Below, one piece after another: positions 9,896-18,650 of a stretch of DNA of 64,000 nt; positions within the stretch are counted from its first letter, which is position 1, and every line of letters begins with the position of its first letter. The DNA is from JAMHWF01 sp964371405 (GTDB taxonomy: Bacteria; Pseudomonadota; Gammaproteobacteria; Burkholderiales; Burkholderiaceae_C): the NCBI GenBank assembly GCA_964371405.1, contig CAYJLV010000018.1:1-64000 (forward strand), read 5' to 3'. A program made the translations under genes and the position numbers. The notes below the pieces were generated by a model. The model was given only the letters and a program-made list of their open reading frames with translations, searched no databases and had not been told where the DNA came from.

Positions 9896-11290
9896 ATGTT
9901 CGAAGACCGCAGCTACAAGAGAACGTTCTACAGCGCGCCGCAGTCCGTCACGTCGCTGGTGGCTGCCTTCCTCGAGCCCACGATCAGCGTCGTCGCGTTC
10001 CTCGCGGTATCGCGCCACTTCGACGAACCCACGCTGCGGGCGTCGCTGACGCTGTGCCTGCTCGTCTTCGCGCTGACCTTCCCGGGGCGCAACCGCTTCC
10101 GCGACAACCTGCTGAGCGCCGGCGTCGACATCGTCAGCTCGTGGGTCGTGCTGCTGGCGATCCTCACGCTGTGCGGCTACGCGACGCGCAGCCTCGAATT
10201 CTTCGACCGCCAGGCGCTGCTCGCCTGGGCGCTGGTGACGCCGGTGCTGCAGTGGCTGGCGGTGTGGATCGGCCAGACGCTGATCCGCCGTTACGCTGCC
10301 AGCCCGCAGGCGCGGCGCCCCGCGATCGTCGTCGGCGGCGGTCCGCTGGGCGTGAAGGTGGCGCGAGCCCTGATGGAGGCACGCGCCGACGGCATCGATT
10401 TCATCGGCTACTTCGACGACCGGGTCGACGAGCGTCTGCACGCCGAGGCCGCGGCGCAGCGCCTGGGCGGCCTGACCGACGTGGCCGCCTACGTGCGCAC
10501 GAGCGGCATCCGCGAGGTCTATATCACGATGGCGCTCGGCTCGCAGCCGCGCATCGTCTCGCTGCTCGAACAACTGCAGGGCACGACGGCATCGCTCTTC
10601 TTCGTGCCCGACGTGTTCGGCATCAGCATCATCCAGGGCCGGCTGCAGGACCTCAACGGCGTGCCCGTCGTCGGCATCTGCGAGACGCCCTTCACCGGCA
10701 CCAACGACCTGGTCAAGCGCATCAGCGACATCGTGATCGCGTCGATCATCCTGGTGCTGATTTCGCCCGTGCTGATCGCCATCGCGATCGGCGTCAAGCT
10801 CAGCTCGCCCGGCCCAGTCATCTTCCGCCAGCGCCGCAACGGCCTCGACGGCAGCGAGATCGTGGTCTACAAGTTCCGATCGATGACGACACAGGACAAC
10901 GGCCCCGTCGTCAAGCAGGCGACGCGCAACGATGCGCGCATCACCCCCTTCGGCGCCTTCCTGCGCCGCACGTCGCTCGACGAGTTGCCGCAGTTCCTCA
11001 ACGTGCTGCAGGGCACGATGAGCATCGTCGGCCCGCGCCCGCACGCCGTGGCGCACAACGAGGAGTACCGGCGCCTGATCAAGGCCTACATGGTCCGCCA
11101 CAAGGTCAAGCCGGGCATCACCGGTTGGGCCCAGGTGAACGGGCACCGTGGCGAAACCGACACGATCGAGAAGATGCAGGCACGCGTCGAATACGATCTG
11201 GAGTACCTGCGCAACTGGTCGCTGGGTCTGGACCTGCAGATCATTGTGCGTACCATCCGGCTGGTGTTCTTCGACCGCCACGCCTACTGA
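9896..11290 (+). CDS. epsB: Undecaprenyl-phosphate glucose phosphotransferase (EpsB/WcaJ type)
   Basis: A 464-residue polyprenyl-phosphate hexose-1-phosphate transferase that starts EPS repeat assembly by moving glucose-1-phosphate from UDP-glucose to undecaprenyl phosphate at the inner membrane. The N-terminal part has four to five hydrophobic segments. The middle holds a CoA-binding-like Rossmann region (IVVGGGPLGVKVARAL). The C-terminal catalytic domain shows KRISDIVIASI, a membrane re-entrant helix, VYKFRSM, RRTSLDELPQF and SIVGPRPHA. The ATG at 9896 was preferred because the sequence before it does not look like this family. It is the first gene of the plus-strand EPS arm, with epsL 40 bp downstream. 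Confidence 0.92.
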   Translation: MFEDRSYKRTFYSAPQSVTSLVAAFLEPTISVVAFLAVSRHFDEPTLRASLTLCLLVFALTFPGRNRFRDNLLSAGVDIVSSWVVLLAILTLCGYATRSLEFFDRQALLAWALVTPVLQWLAVWIGQTLIRRYAASPQARRPAIVVGGGPLGVKVARALMEARADGIDFIGYFDDRVDERLHAEAAAQRLGGLTDVAAYVRTSGIREVYITMALGSQPRIVSLLEQLQGTTASLFFVPDVFGISIIQGRLQDLNGVPVVGICETPFTGTNDLVKRISDIVIASIILVLISPVLIAIAIGVKLSSPGPVIFRQRRNGLDGSEIVVYKFRSMTTQDNGPVVKQATRNDARITPFGAFLRRTSLDELPQFLNVLQGTMSIVGPRPHAVAHNEEYRRLIKAYMVRHKVKPGITGWAQVNGHRGETDTIEKMQARVEYDLEYLRNWSLGLDLQIIVRTIRLVFFDRHAY

Positions 11291-11330
11291 TGCGCGGCGC
11301 CACTCACCCCGCATCCACTGGAGATCTGCG

Positions 11331-12530
11331 ATGAACCAGACAAAGAGTATCGTTCGCCTAGCTTTCGTGACCCTCGGCATCACGGCGGCAGGCGCGGTTC
11401 ATGCGCAGCAGAGTCCTTACTACATCGGCGCGTCGCAGACGTTCACCCACGACTCCAACCTGTTTCGGCTCGCCGACGGCGCTGCGTTGCCGGTCGGCGC
11501 GGTGAGCCGCAGCGATACGATCTCGACCACATCGCTGCTGGCAGGCATCGATCAGCCGATCGGGCGCCAGCGGCTGTTCGGCGACGTCGCCATTCGCCAC
11601 AACCGCTTCGCCGACAACGACCAGCTCGACAACACCGGCTACGGCATCGGCCTGGGTATCGACTGGGCGACGATCAACCAGCTCTCGGGCACAGTCAGCT
11701 ACACGGCGTCGCAGACGCTGTCGAGCTTCGCCGACGGTGTCGGATCGGTCACCGCACCGAACAAGGAACGCAGCCAGCAGTTTCTCGCGCGCGGCCGCCT
11801 CGGCGGCGCCTCACTGCTGTCCGCCGAGGCCACGTACATCTTCAGGAAGCGCGACTACTCGGCCGCGACGCCTGCTGCGCAGGCCAACGAGTTCGATCAG
11901 AACTCGCTCGGTCTGGGCCTGCTGTACCGGCCCAGCGGCCTGCTGACTCTGGGTACGGGCGTGCGCCACACGCGCGGCAGCTTCGATGCGCTGGCCGACG
12001 ATTTCGACCGCAACGACCTGGACCTGACGGCGGTCTGGGTGCCCAGCGGGCTGAGCAAGGTCGCCGCCCGCCTGAGCTACAGCAAGGAAGAGCACGACGT
12101 CCCGGCGGTCGCGACGCTCCGCAACTTCTCCGGCGTGACGGGCTCGCTCACTTGGGAGTACAAGCCCACCGGCAAGCTGACGTTCATCACGGACCTGATC
12201 CGCGACACCGGCGCCGAGGCCGGCTTCGACGGCTTCACGTTCAACAACACGAATCCGGCCGGCAACAACAGCCAAGTCACTTCGGCAGCGCGCGTACGCG
12301 CGCACTGGGACGCCACGGCCAAGATCGGCGTCGACGCGGGCGCCCGCTACGCCGAGCGCAAGCTGCTCGGCGGCGGCGACGACAAGACCGGCACACTGAC
12401 GCTGGCCGCCAACTACCTGGCGACGCGCAACATCCTGCTCGGTTGCCAGCTCGCGCACGAAAAACGCGGCGGCTCGACCTCCTACACCGCCAACATGGCC
12501 GGCTGCTCGGCCCAGGTGACGCTGCGCTGA
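11331..12530 (+). CDS. epsL: EPS biosynthesis outer-membrane beta-barrel protein EpsL
   Basis: A 399-residue protein with a signal peptide (1-25, cleavage after AVHA). The rest is a long alternating beta-strand sequence ending in a C-terminal strand (CSAQVTLR), as in outer-membrane barrels. The pattern YIGASQTFTHDSNLFRLADG near the mature N-terminus is characteristic of the EpsL family encoded in EpsB/E/F/G-type EPS loci. It probably takes part in moving or holding the polysaccharide at the outer membrane. GGAG 8 bp upstream of the ATG supports the start. It lies 40 bp after epsB and 25 bp before galE. Confidence 0.85.
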   Translation: MNQTKSIVRLAFVTLGITAAGAVHAQQSPYYIGASQTFTHDSNLFRLADGAALPVGAVSRSDTISTTSLLAGIDQPIGRQRLFGDVAIRHNRFADNDQLDNTGYGIGLGIDWATINQLSGTVSYTASQTLSSFADGVGSVTAPNKERSQQFLARGRLGGASLLSAEATYIFRKRDYSAATPAAQANEFDQNSLGLGLLYRPSGLLTLGTGVRHTRGSFDALADDFDRNDLDLTAVWVPSGLSKVAARLSYSKEEHDVPAVATLRNFSGVTGSLTWEYKPTGKLTFITDLIRDTGAEAGFDGFTFNNTNPAGNNSQVTSAARVRAHWDATAKIGVDAGARYAERKLLGGGDDKTGTLTLAANYLATRNILLGCQLAHEKRGGSTSYTANMAGCSAQVTLR

Positions 12531-12555
12531 GCTGCTGTCGCCGCGCTTCCTCGAC

Positions 12556-13572
12556 ATGTCCACTGTCCTGCTCACAGGTGCCACCGGATACATCGCCTCC
12601 CACACTTGGCTGGCGCTGCAGGAGGCCGGGCATGCGGTCGTGGGCATCGACGACTTCTCGAACAGCTCGCCGGCGGTTCTCGAACGGCTCGAGCGCCTGA
12701 GTGGCGGCGCGCCCGTCTTCGAGCGGGTCGACGTGTGCGACGAACCGGCGCTACGGCGTGTCTTCGACGCGCGCCACATCGATGCCGTCGTGCATTTCGC
12801 GGCGCTGAAGGCCGTCGGCGAGTCGCGACAAAGACCGCTTGACTATTACTCGACCAACGTCAGCGGCCTGCTGACGCTGTGCCGCGTGATGCGCGACACC
12901 GGTTGCCGCACGCTGGTGTTCAGCTCCAGCGCCACTGTCTACGGCGAGGCGCCGCAGCAGCCGATCAGGGAAGACTCGCCGCTGTCGTACACGAACCCCT
13001 ACGGGGCGACGAAGCTGATCGGCGAGTCGATCCTGCGCGATCTGGTCGCCGCCGATACGAGCTGGGCGATCGCCTGCCTGCGCTACTTCAACCCGATCGG
13101 TGCGCACGAGAGCGGGCTGATCGGCGAGGATCCGCGAGGCGAGCCGGCCAACCTGCTGCCCTACATCGCCCAGGTCGCGGTCGGCCGTCGCGAGCGCCTG
13201 CGAATCTTCGGCAACGACTACGACACGCCCGACGGCACGGGCGTGCGCGACTACATCCACGTCGTCGATCTGGCGGAGGGGCACGTCGCCGCGCTGCACC
13301 GACTGGCCGAGACGCGGCGTTCGCTGACCGTCAACCTCGGCACGGGCACAGGCTACAGCGTGCTCGACGTGGTTCGCGCCTACGAGCGCGCGAGCGGGCG
13401 CAGCGTGCCCTGCGAAGTCGTCGCGCGCCGCCCCGGCGACGTCGCCCGCTGCTACGCGGATCCGACGCTGGCTCGCGAACTGCTCGGCTGGCGCGCCCGG
13501 CGCGATCTCGACGCGATGTGCGCCGACAGCTGGCGCTGGCAATCGTCGAACCATCGGGGATACGCAGCCTGA
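12556..13572 (+). CDS. galE: UDP-glucose 4-epimerase
   Basis: A 338-residue extended short-chain dehydrogenase/reductase that interconverts UDP-glucose and UDP-galactose (possibly also the N-acetyl forms). The NAD-binding motif GATGYIASH is at 8-16. The catalytic SSSATVYG is followed by Tyr149-x3-Lys153 (YGATK), and CLRYFNPIGAHESG is the GalE signature. It supplies galactosyl units for the EPS. A tighter look at substrate-gating residues would be needed to separate UDP-Gal from UDP-GalNAc activity. Confidence 0.93.
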   Translation: MSTVLLTGATGYIASHTWLALQEAGHAVVGIDDFSNSSPAVLERLERLSGGAPVFERVDVCDEPALRRVFDARHIDAVVHFAALKAVGESRQRPLDYYSTNVSGLLTLCRVMRDTGCRTLVFSSSATVYGEAPQQPIREDSPLSYTNPYGATKLIGESILRDLVAADTSWAIACLRYFNPIGAHESGLIGEDPRGEPANLLPYIAQVAVGRRERLRIFGNDYDTPDGTGVRDYIHVVDLAEGHVAALHRLAETRRSLTVNLGTGTGYSVLDVVRAYERASGRSVPCEVVARRPGDVARCYADPTLARELLGWRARRDLDAMCADSWRWQSSNHRGYAA

Positions 13573-13625
13573 AGCCGGATCGTTCGCCACCTCCTTTCCG
13601 CCCTCTTCCGTCTGCACTCCTATCC

Positions 13626-14741
13626 ATGAACAAGACCGCACTGATCACGGGAATCACAGGCCAGGATGGCGCCTATCTGGCCGAACTGCTGCTCGCCAAG
13701 GGCTATCGCGTGCACGGCATCAAGCGCCGCAGCAGCCTGTTCAACACCGACCGCATCGACCATCTGTACCAAGATCCGCACGTCGACGACCAGCGCCTCG
13801 TGCTGCACTACGGCGATCTGACCGACTCGACGAATCTGATCCGCATCGTGCAGCAGGTGCAGCCCGATGAGATCTATAACCTCGCTGCGATGAGCCACGT
13901 CGCGGTGAGCTTCGAGACGCCCGAGTACACCGCCAATGCCGACGGCATCGGCACGCTGCGCATCCTCGAGGCGATCCGCATCCTCGGCCTCGAGAAGAAG
14001 ACGCGCTTCTACCAGGCGTCCACGTCCGAGCTGTACGGGCTGGTGCAGGAGATCCCGCAGAAGGAAACCACACCGTTCTACCCACGCAGCCCGTACGCCG
14101 TCGCCAAGCTCTACGGCTACTGGATCACGGTCAACTACCGCGAGGCCTATGGCCTGTATGCCTGCAACGGCATCCTGTTCAACCACGAGAGTCCGCTGCG
14201 CGGCGAGACCTTCGTGACGCGCAAGATCACGCGCGCCGTCGCCCGCATCGCGCTGGGGCTGCAGGACTGCCTGTATCTCGGCAACCTGAGCGCCCTGCGC
14301 GACTGGGGCCACGCCAAGGACTACGTCGAGATGCAGTGGCTGATGCTGCAGCAGGAGCAGCCGGAAGACTTCGTCATCGCCACCGGCGTGCAGTACAGTG
14401 TGCGCCAGTTCGTCGAATTCGCGGCGCGCGAGCTCGGCATCACCGTGGCATTCGAGGGCGAAGGCGTCGAGGAAGTCGGCCGCGTCGTCAAGGTCGAGGG
14501 CAACAAGGCGCGCGTCAAGCCGGGCGAGGTCATCGTGCGCGTCGATCCGCGCTACTTCCGTCCGACCGAAGTCGAGACGCTGCTCGGCGACCCGACCAAG
14601 GCCAAGCAGAAGCTCGGCTGGACGCCGAAGACGACGCTGGCCGAACTGGTCGCCGAGATGGTCAACGCCGACTACACGGCGGCACGGCGCGACAGCCTGG
14701 TCAAGCTCGCAGGCTTCCAGGCCTACGACTACAACGAGTGA
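13626..14741 (+). CDS. gmd: GDP-mannose 4,6-dehydratase
   Basis: A 371-residue extended SDR that converts GDP-mannose to GDP-4-keto-6-deoxymannose, the first step towards GDP-L-fucose or GDP-D-rhamnose. NADP-binding GITGQDGAYLAE starts at residue 9. RRSSLFNTDRIDHLY is the Gmd loop. The active site has STSELYG and Tyr157-x3-Lys161 (YAVAK), and FNHESPLRGETFVTRKI is a strong Gmd signature. The ATG at 13626 follows galE by 53 bp. Together with fcl directly downstream, it points to GDP-L-fucose production. Confidence 0.97.
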   Translation: MNKTALITGITGQDGAYLAELLLAKGYRVHGIKRRSSLFNTDRIDHLYQDPHVDDQRLVLHYGDLTDSTNLIRIVQQVQPDEIYNLAAMSHVAVSFETPEYTANADGIGTLRILEAIRILGLEKKTRFYQASTSELYGLVQEIPQKETTPFYPRSPYAVAKLYGYWITVNYREAYGLYACNGILFNHESPLRGETFVTRKITRAVARIALGLQDCLYLGNLSALRDWGHAKDYVEMQWLMLQQEQPEDFVIATGVQYSVRQFVEFAARELGITVAFEGEGVEEVGRVVKVEGNKARVKPGEVIVRVDPRYFRPTEVETLLGDPTKAKQKLGWTPKTTLAELVAEMVNADYTAARRDSLVKLAGFQAYDYNE

Positions 14742-14752
14742 CGCCGCCCGCC

Positions 14753-15733
14753 ATGGACACCGCATCGCGCATCTATGTCGCCGGGCACCGCGGGCTGGTC
14801 GGATCGGCGATCGTCCGCAACCTGCAGGCCAAAGGTTACGGATCGCTGATCCTGCGCACGCACGCCGAGCTCGACCTGACCGACACGCGGCAGACGGAAG
14901 CCTTCTTCGCCGCCGAGAAGCCGCAATACGTCTTCCTCGCCGCGGCGAAGGTGGGCGGCATCGTCGCCAACAACACCTATCCGGCCGAATTCATCCGCGA
15001 CAACCTCGCGATCCAGACCAACGTCATCCACGCGGCGTGGAAGGCGGGCGCCGCGCGGCTGCTGTTCCTCGGCTCGAGCTGCATCTATCCGCGGCTGGCG
15101 CCGCAGCCGATGAAGGAGTCATGCCTCCTGACCGGGCCGCTCGAACCGACGAACCGCCCGTATGCGCTGGCCAAGATCGCCGGCATCGAAATGTGCTGGA
15201 GCTACAACCGCCAGTACGGCACGCGATACCTCGCCGCGATGCCGACCAACCTGTACGGCCCGGGCGACAACTACCACCCGCAGAACAGCCACGTCATTCC
15301 GGCACTGCTGCGCAAGTTCCACGAGGCCAAGCTGCGCGGCGAGCACGCGGTGACGGTCTGGGGCACGGGCACGCCTCGGCGCGAGTTCCTCTACAGCGAC
15401 GACATGGCCGACGCCTGCGTCCACCTGATGAACCTGCCCGACGACCGCTATGCCGCGCTGCTCGGCAGCGACGAATCGGTCAGCGGCCGGTTCGAACCGC
15501 CGCTGGTCAACATCGGCGTCGGCGACGACATCACGATCGCCGAGCTGGCGTCGCTGGTGCGCGACGTGGTCGGATTCCGCGGCGACATCCGCTACGACAC
15601 GTCCCAGCCCGACGGTACGCCGCGCAAGCTGATGGACGTGAGCGTGCTGGCAGGCGCAGGCTGGAAGGCGTCGACGCCGCTGCGCAACGGATTGGCGTGC
15701 GCCTACCGCGAGTTCCTGCAGACGCTCGCCTGA
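14753..15733 (+). CDS. fcl: GDP-L-fucose synthase
   Basis: A 326-residue SDR that performs the epimerisation and reduction of GDP-4-keto-6-deoxymannose to GDP-L-fucose. AGHRGLVGSAI (10-20) binds NADPH. FLGSSCIYPR with its catalytic Ser/Cys and Tyr137-x3-Lys141 (YALAK) form the active site. NLYGPGDNYHPQNSHVIPAL is diagnostic of the family. It starts 11 bp after the gmd stop. With gmd and manC it makes a near-complete route from mannose-1-phosphate to GDP-fucose; no phosphomannomutase gene is present in the window. Confidence 0.96.
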   Translation: MDTASRIYVAGHRGLVGSAIVRNLQAKGYGSLILRTHAELDLTDTRQTEAFFAAEKPQYVFLAAAKVGGIVANNTYPAEFIRDNLAIQTNVIHAAWKAGAARLLFLGSSCIYPRLAPQPMKESCLLTGPLEPTNRPYALAKIAGIEMCWSYNRQYGTRYLAAMPTNLYGPGDNYHPQNSHVIPALLRKFHEAKLRGEHAVTVWGTGTPRREFLYSDDMADACVHLMNLPDDRYAALLGSDESVSGRFEPPLVNIGVGDDITIAELASLVRDVVGFRGDIRYDTSQPDGTPRKLMDVSVLAGAGWKASTPLRNGLACAYREFLQTLA

Positions 15734-15748
15734 CGATCGGTATCCAAC

Positions 15749-17209
15749 ATGAAAACCCAGACCCAGGCCGCGCCGATTGCCGTCCTGCCCGTGCTGATGG
15801 CCGGCGGCTCCGGCACGCGCCTGTGGCCGCTGTCGCGTGCACAGTACCCGAAGCAGTTCCTCGTCCTGTCAGGCGATCACAGCCTGTTCCAGCAGGCGAC
15901 GCAGCGGCTCGCGGGACTCGCAGCCGACGACATCGCGGTGACTCGTCCGCTCGTCGTGGGCAACGAGGAGCATCGTTTCCTGGTTCTCGATCAGTTGCGC
16001 GAGCTGCGCGCCGACCCCACCGCAGTGCTGCTCGAGCCGATGGGGCGCAACACCGCGCCGGCGTTGACGATGGCCGCACTGCACGCCGAAGACAGCGGCA
16101 CCGACCCGATCCTCGTCGTGTCGCCGGCCGACCAGACGGTGGCCGACGCCGCCGCGTTCACCACCGCGCTGCAGCGCGCGGTGCGCGCCGCGGCCGGTGG
16201 ATCGATCGTCATCCTGGGCATCGCGCCCGACCGGCCCGAGACCGGTTTCGGCTACATCCGCACCGCGCCGGGCGAGCCCGAACGGCGCGTCGCGCAGTTC
16301 GTCGAGAAGCCCGATGCGGCAACGGCCCGGACCTACGTCGACGAGGGTTCCTACTTCTGGAACAGCGGCATGTTCGTGCTGCGCGCATCGGTGTGGCTGA
16401 GCGCCATCGAGAAGTTCCGCCCCGATATCGCCGCGGCGTGTCGTCGCGCATGGAGCGAGCGCAGCATCGACGCGGCCTTCGTGCGCCCTGACCGCGGCGC
16501 CTTCGCCGCCATCCCTGCGGAATCGATCGACTATGCCGTGATGGAGAAATGCCCGGCGAGCGAGTTCGACATCCGCATGGTCGTGCTCGACGCAGGATGG
16601 TCCGACCTAGGCGCCTGGGACGCCGTCTGGCAGGTCGGCGCTCGCGATGCGCACGGCAACGTCGCAGTCGGAGATGCCCTCGTCGAGGACAGCCGCCACT
16701 GCCTGGTGCAGGCGACGAGCCGGCTCGTCAGCGTCGTCGGGCTCGACAACGTGGTCGTCGTCGAGACGCCCGACGCCGTGCTGGTGACGCGCCGCGAGCG
16801 TAGCCAGGACGTGAAGAAGATCGTCGCGCGGCTCGATAGCGACGGCCGCACCGAGCAGACGCTGCACCGCCAGGTGCACCGGCCCTGGGGTTCGTACGAC
16901 GGCATCGACGCCGGCCCGCGATTCCAGGTCAAGCGCATCGTCGTCAAGCCGGGCGCTTCGCTGAGCCTGCAGATGCACCACCACCGGGCCGAGCACTGGA
17001 TCGTCGTCACCGGCACGGCCGAGGTGACGTGCGGTGATCGCAAGATGCTGCTGACCGAGAACCAGAGCACCTACATCCCGCTCGGCGAAGTTCATCGCCT
17101 CGCCAATCCCGGCAAGGTTCCACTGGAGCTGATTGAAGTGCAGTCCGGCAGCTACCTCGGAGAAGACGACATCGTCCGCTTCGAGGACACCTACGGCCGC
17201 ACCGGCTGA
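15749..17209 (+). CDS. manC: Mannose-1-phosphate guanylyltransferase/mannose-6-phosphate isomerase
   Basis: A 486-residue bifunctional type II enzyme. The N-terminal nucleotidyltransferase has LMAGGSGTRLWPLSR and YPKQF, followed by FVEKPD at about 190. The C-terminal cupin isomerase domain shows RPWGSYD and KPGASLSLQMHHHRAEHW, with metal-binding histidines. It makes GDP-mannose for gmd and for mannosyl transfer. It lies 15 bp after fcl, in the same operon. Confidence 0.96.
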   Translation: MKTQTQAAPIAVLPVLMAGGSGTRLWPLSRAQYPKQFLVLSGDHSLFQQATQRLAGLAADDIAVTRPLVVGNEEHRFLVLDQLRELRADPTAVLLEPMGRNTAPALTMAALHAEDSGTDPILVVSPADQTVADAAAFTTALQRAVRAAAGGSIVILGIAPDRPETGFGYIRTAPGEPERRVAQFVEKPDAATARTYVDEGSYFWNSGMFVLRASVWLSAIEKFRPDIAAACRRAWSERSIDAAFVRPDRGAFAAIPAESIDYAVMEKCPASEFDIRMVVLDAGWSDLGAWDAVWQVGARDAHGNVAVGDALVEDSRHCLVQATSRLVSVVGLDNVVVVETPDAVLVTRRERSQDVKKIVARLDSDGRTEQTLHRQVHRPWGSYDGIDAGPRFQVKRIVVKPGASLSLQMHHHRAEHWIVVTGTAEVTCGDRKMLLTENQSTYIPLGEVHRLANPGKVPLELIEVQSGSYLGEDDIVRFEDTYGRTG

Positions 17210-17263
17210 GCCGGCGCGGCCGCAACGCTCGCCAGCGGCAACGCCCAAGAAGAGGAACACATT

Positions 17264-18544
17264 GTGTCTACGATTGCGGTCATCGGTCTCGGATACGTCG
17301 GGCTTCCGCTCGTCGTCGAGTTCGGCAAGAAGCTGCGAACCATCGGCTTCGACATCGTGCAGGACAAGGTCGCCAAGTGCCGCGCCGGCACCGACCCGTC
17401 CAAGGAGATCCCGGACGCCGAAATGGCGCTCGCCGAGTTCGCCGAGTACACGAACGACCCCGCCGCGCTGCGCGAGGCCGACTTCATCCTGGTCGCCGTC
17501 CCGACGCCGGTCGACGAGGCGCATCGACCCGACTTCGCCCCCCTCGCAGGCGCCAGCCGCACGATCGGGCCGCACCTCAAGCGCGGCGTCGTCGTCATCT
17601 ACGAGTCCACGGTCTACCCTGGCGCGACGGAAGAGGTCTGCATTCCGCTGCTCGAGGAGACCTCAGGGCTGCAATGGAAGCGCGATTTCTTCGTCGGCTA
17701 CAGCCCCGAGCGCATCAATCCGGGCGACCGCGAGCACATGTTGACGAACGTCGTCAAGGTCGTGTCCGGCGACACGCCCGAGACGCTGGAGAAGGTCGCC
17801 GCACTGTACGAGACGGTCGTCAAGCCCGGCGTGCATCGCTGCACCAGCATCAAGGCGGCCGAGGCGTGCAAGGTGATCGAAAACACGCAGCGCGACCTGA
17901 ACATCGCGCTGATGAACGAGCTGGCCATCATCTTCGACCGCATCGGCATCGACACCACGGAGGTGCTCGAGGCGGCCGGCACGAAATGGAACTTCCTCAA
18001 GTTCAAGCCCGGCCTGGTGGGCGGGCACTGCATCGGCGTCGACCCGTACTACCTGACCCACAAGGCAGAGATGCTGGGTTATCACCCGCAGGTGATCCTG
18101 GCCGGGCGCCGCATCAACGACGGCATGGGCAAGTTCATCGCCGAACAGACCGTCAAGGAAATGATCGCCGCCGGCAGCTACGTCAAGGGCGCGCGTGTCA
18201 ACGTGCTCGGGCTGACGTTCAAGGAGAACTGCGCCGACCTGCGCAACAGCAAGGTCGTCGACATCATCCACGAACTCAGGACCTACGGCATCGAGGTCAG
18301 CTGCCACGACCCCGAGGCCGATCCTGCCGAGGCGATGCACGAGTACGGCGTCGAGTTGCGGCGCTGGGACGACCTGCCGCGTGCCGACGCGATCGTCATG
18401 GCCGTCGCCCACAAGGCCTTTTCCAAGCTCGGGCCGGAGGAGTACAGCCGCAAGCTCACGAAGGGGGGGTGCATCGTCGACGTCAAGTCGAGCATCGACG
18501 CAGCGGCAATGGCGTCGGCCGGGCTGCGCGTCTGGAGGCTCTGA
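17264..18544 (+). CDS. Nucleotide-sugar dehydrogenase (UDP-HexNAc 6-dehydrogenase, TviB/WbpO-like)
   Basis: A 426-residue UDP-sugar 6-dehydrogenase of the UDP-Glc/GDP-Man dehydrogenase family. The N-terminal Rossmann motif is GLGYVG (8-13). The catalytic cysteine is Cys256 in GGHCIGVDPYYLT. Conserved YESTVYPGATEE and VLGLTFKENCADLRNSK are also present. Length and motifs resemble TviB/WbpO, which oxidise UDP-GlcNAc/GalNAc to the uronic acid, rather than Ugd. The start is GTG at 17264 with AGAGGA 8 bp upstream. The product would be an N-acetylhexosaminuronic acid building block, a possible substrate for the asparagine-synthase-like amidotransferase in the minus arm. Confidence 0.88.
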   Translation: MSTIAVIGLGYVGLPLVVEFGKKLRTIGFDIVQDKVAKCRAGTDPSKEIPDAEMALAEFAEYTNDPAALREADFILVAVPTPVDEAHRPDFAPLAGASRTIGPHLKRGVVVIYESTVYPGATEEVCIPLLEETSGLQWKRDFFVGYSPERINPGDREHMLTNVVKVVSGDTPETLEKVAALYETVVKPGVHRCTSIKAAEACKVIENTQRDLNIALMNELAIIFDRIGIDTTEVLEAAGTKWNFLKFKPGLVGGHCIGVDPYYLTHKAEMLGYHPQVILAGRRINDGMGKFIAEQTVKEMIAAGSYVKGARVNVLGLTFKENCADLRNSKVVDIIHELRTYGIEVSCHDPEADPAEAMHEYGVELRRWDDLPRADAIVMAVAHKAFSKLGPEEYSRKLTKGGCIVDVKSSIDAAAMASAGLRVWRL

Positions 18545-18650
18545 CGGCCACCCAATCCGGTGGTCGGGAAGGCAAACATGCACTTTGGTACTTCACGAAA
18601 CTGTTTGCGGAGTCGAGACTTTCGATCCGGCTTGCTCACAAGGATGACTC

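Noticed and set aside
18545..18650. Hairpin GGCCACC...GGTGGTC as a terminator before the GMC gene
   Set aside because: The stem has a mismatch, no T-run follows, and the operon appears continuous.
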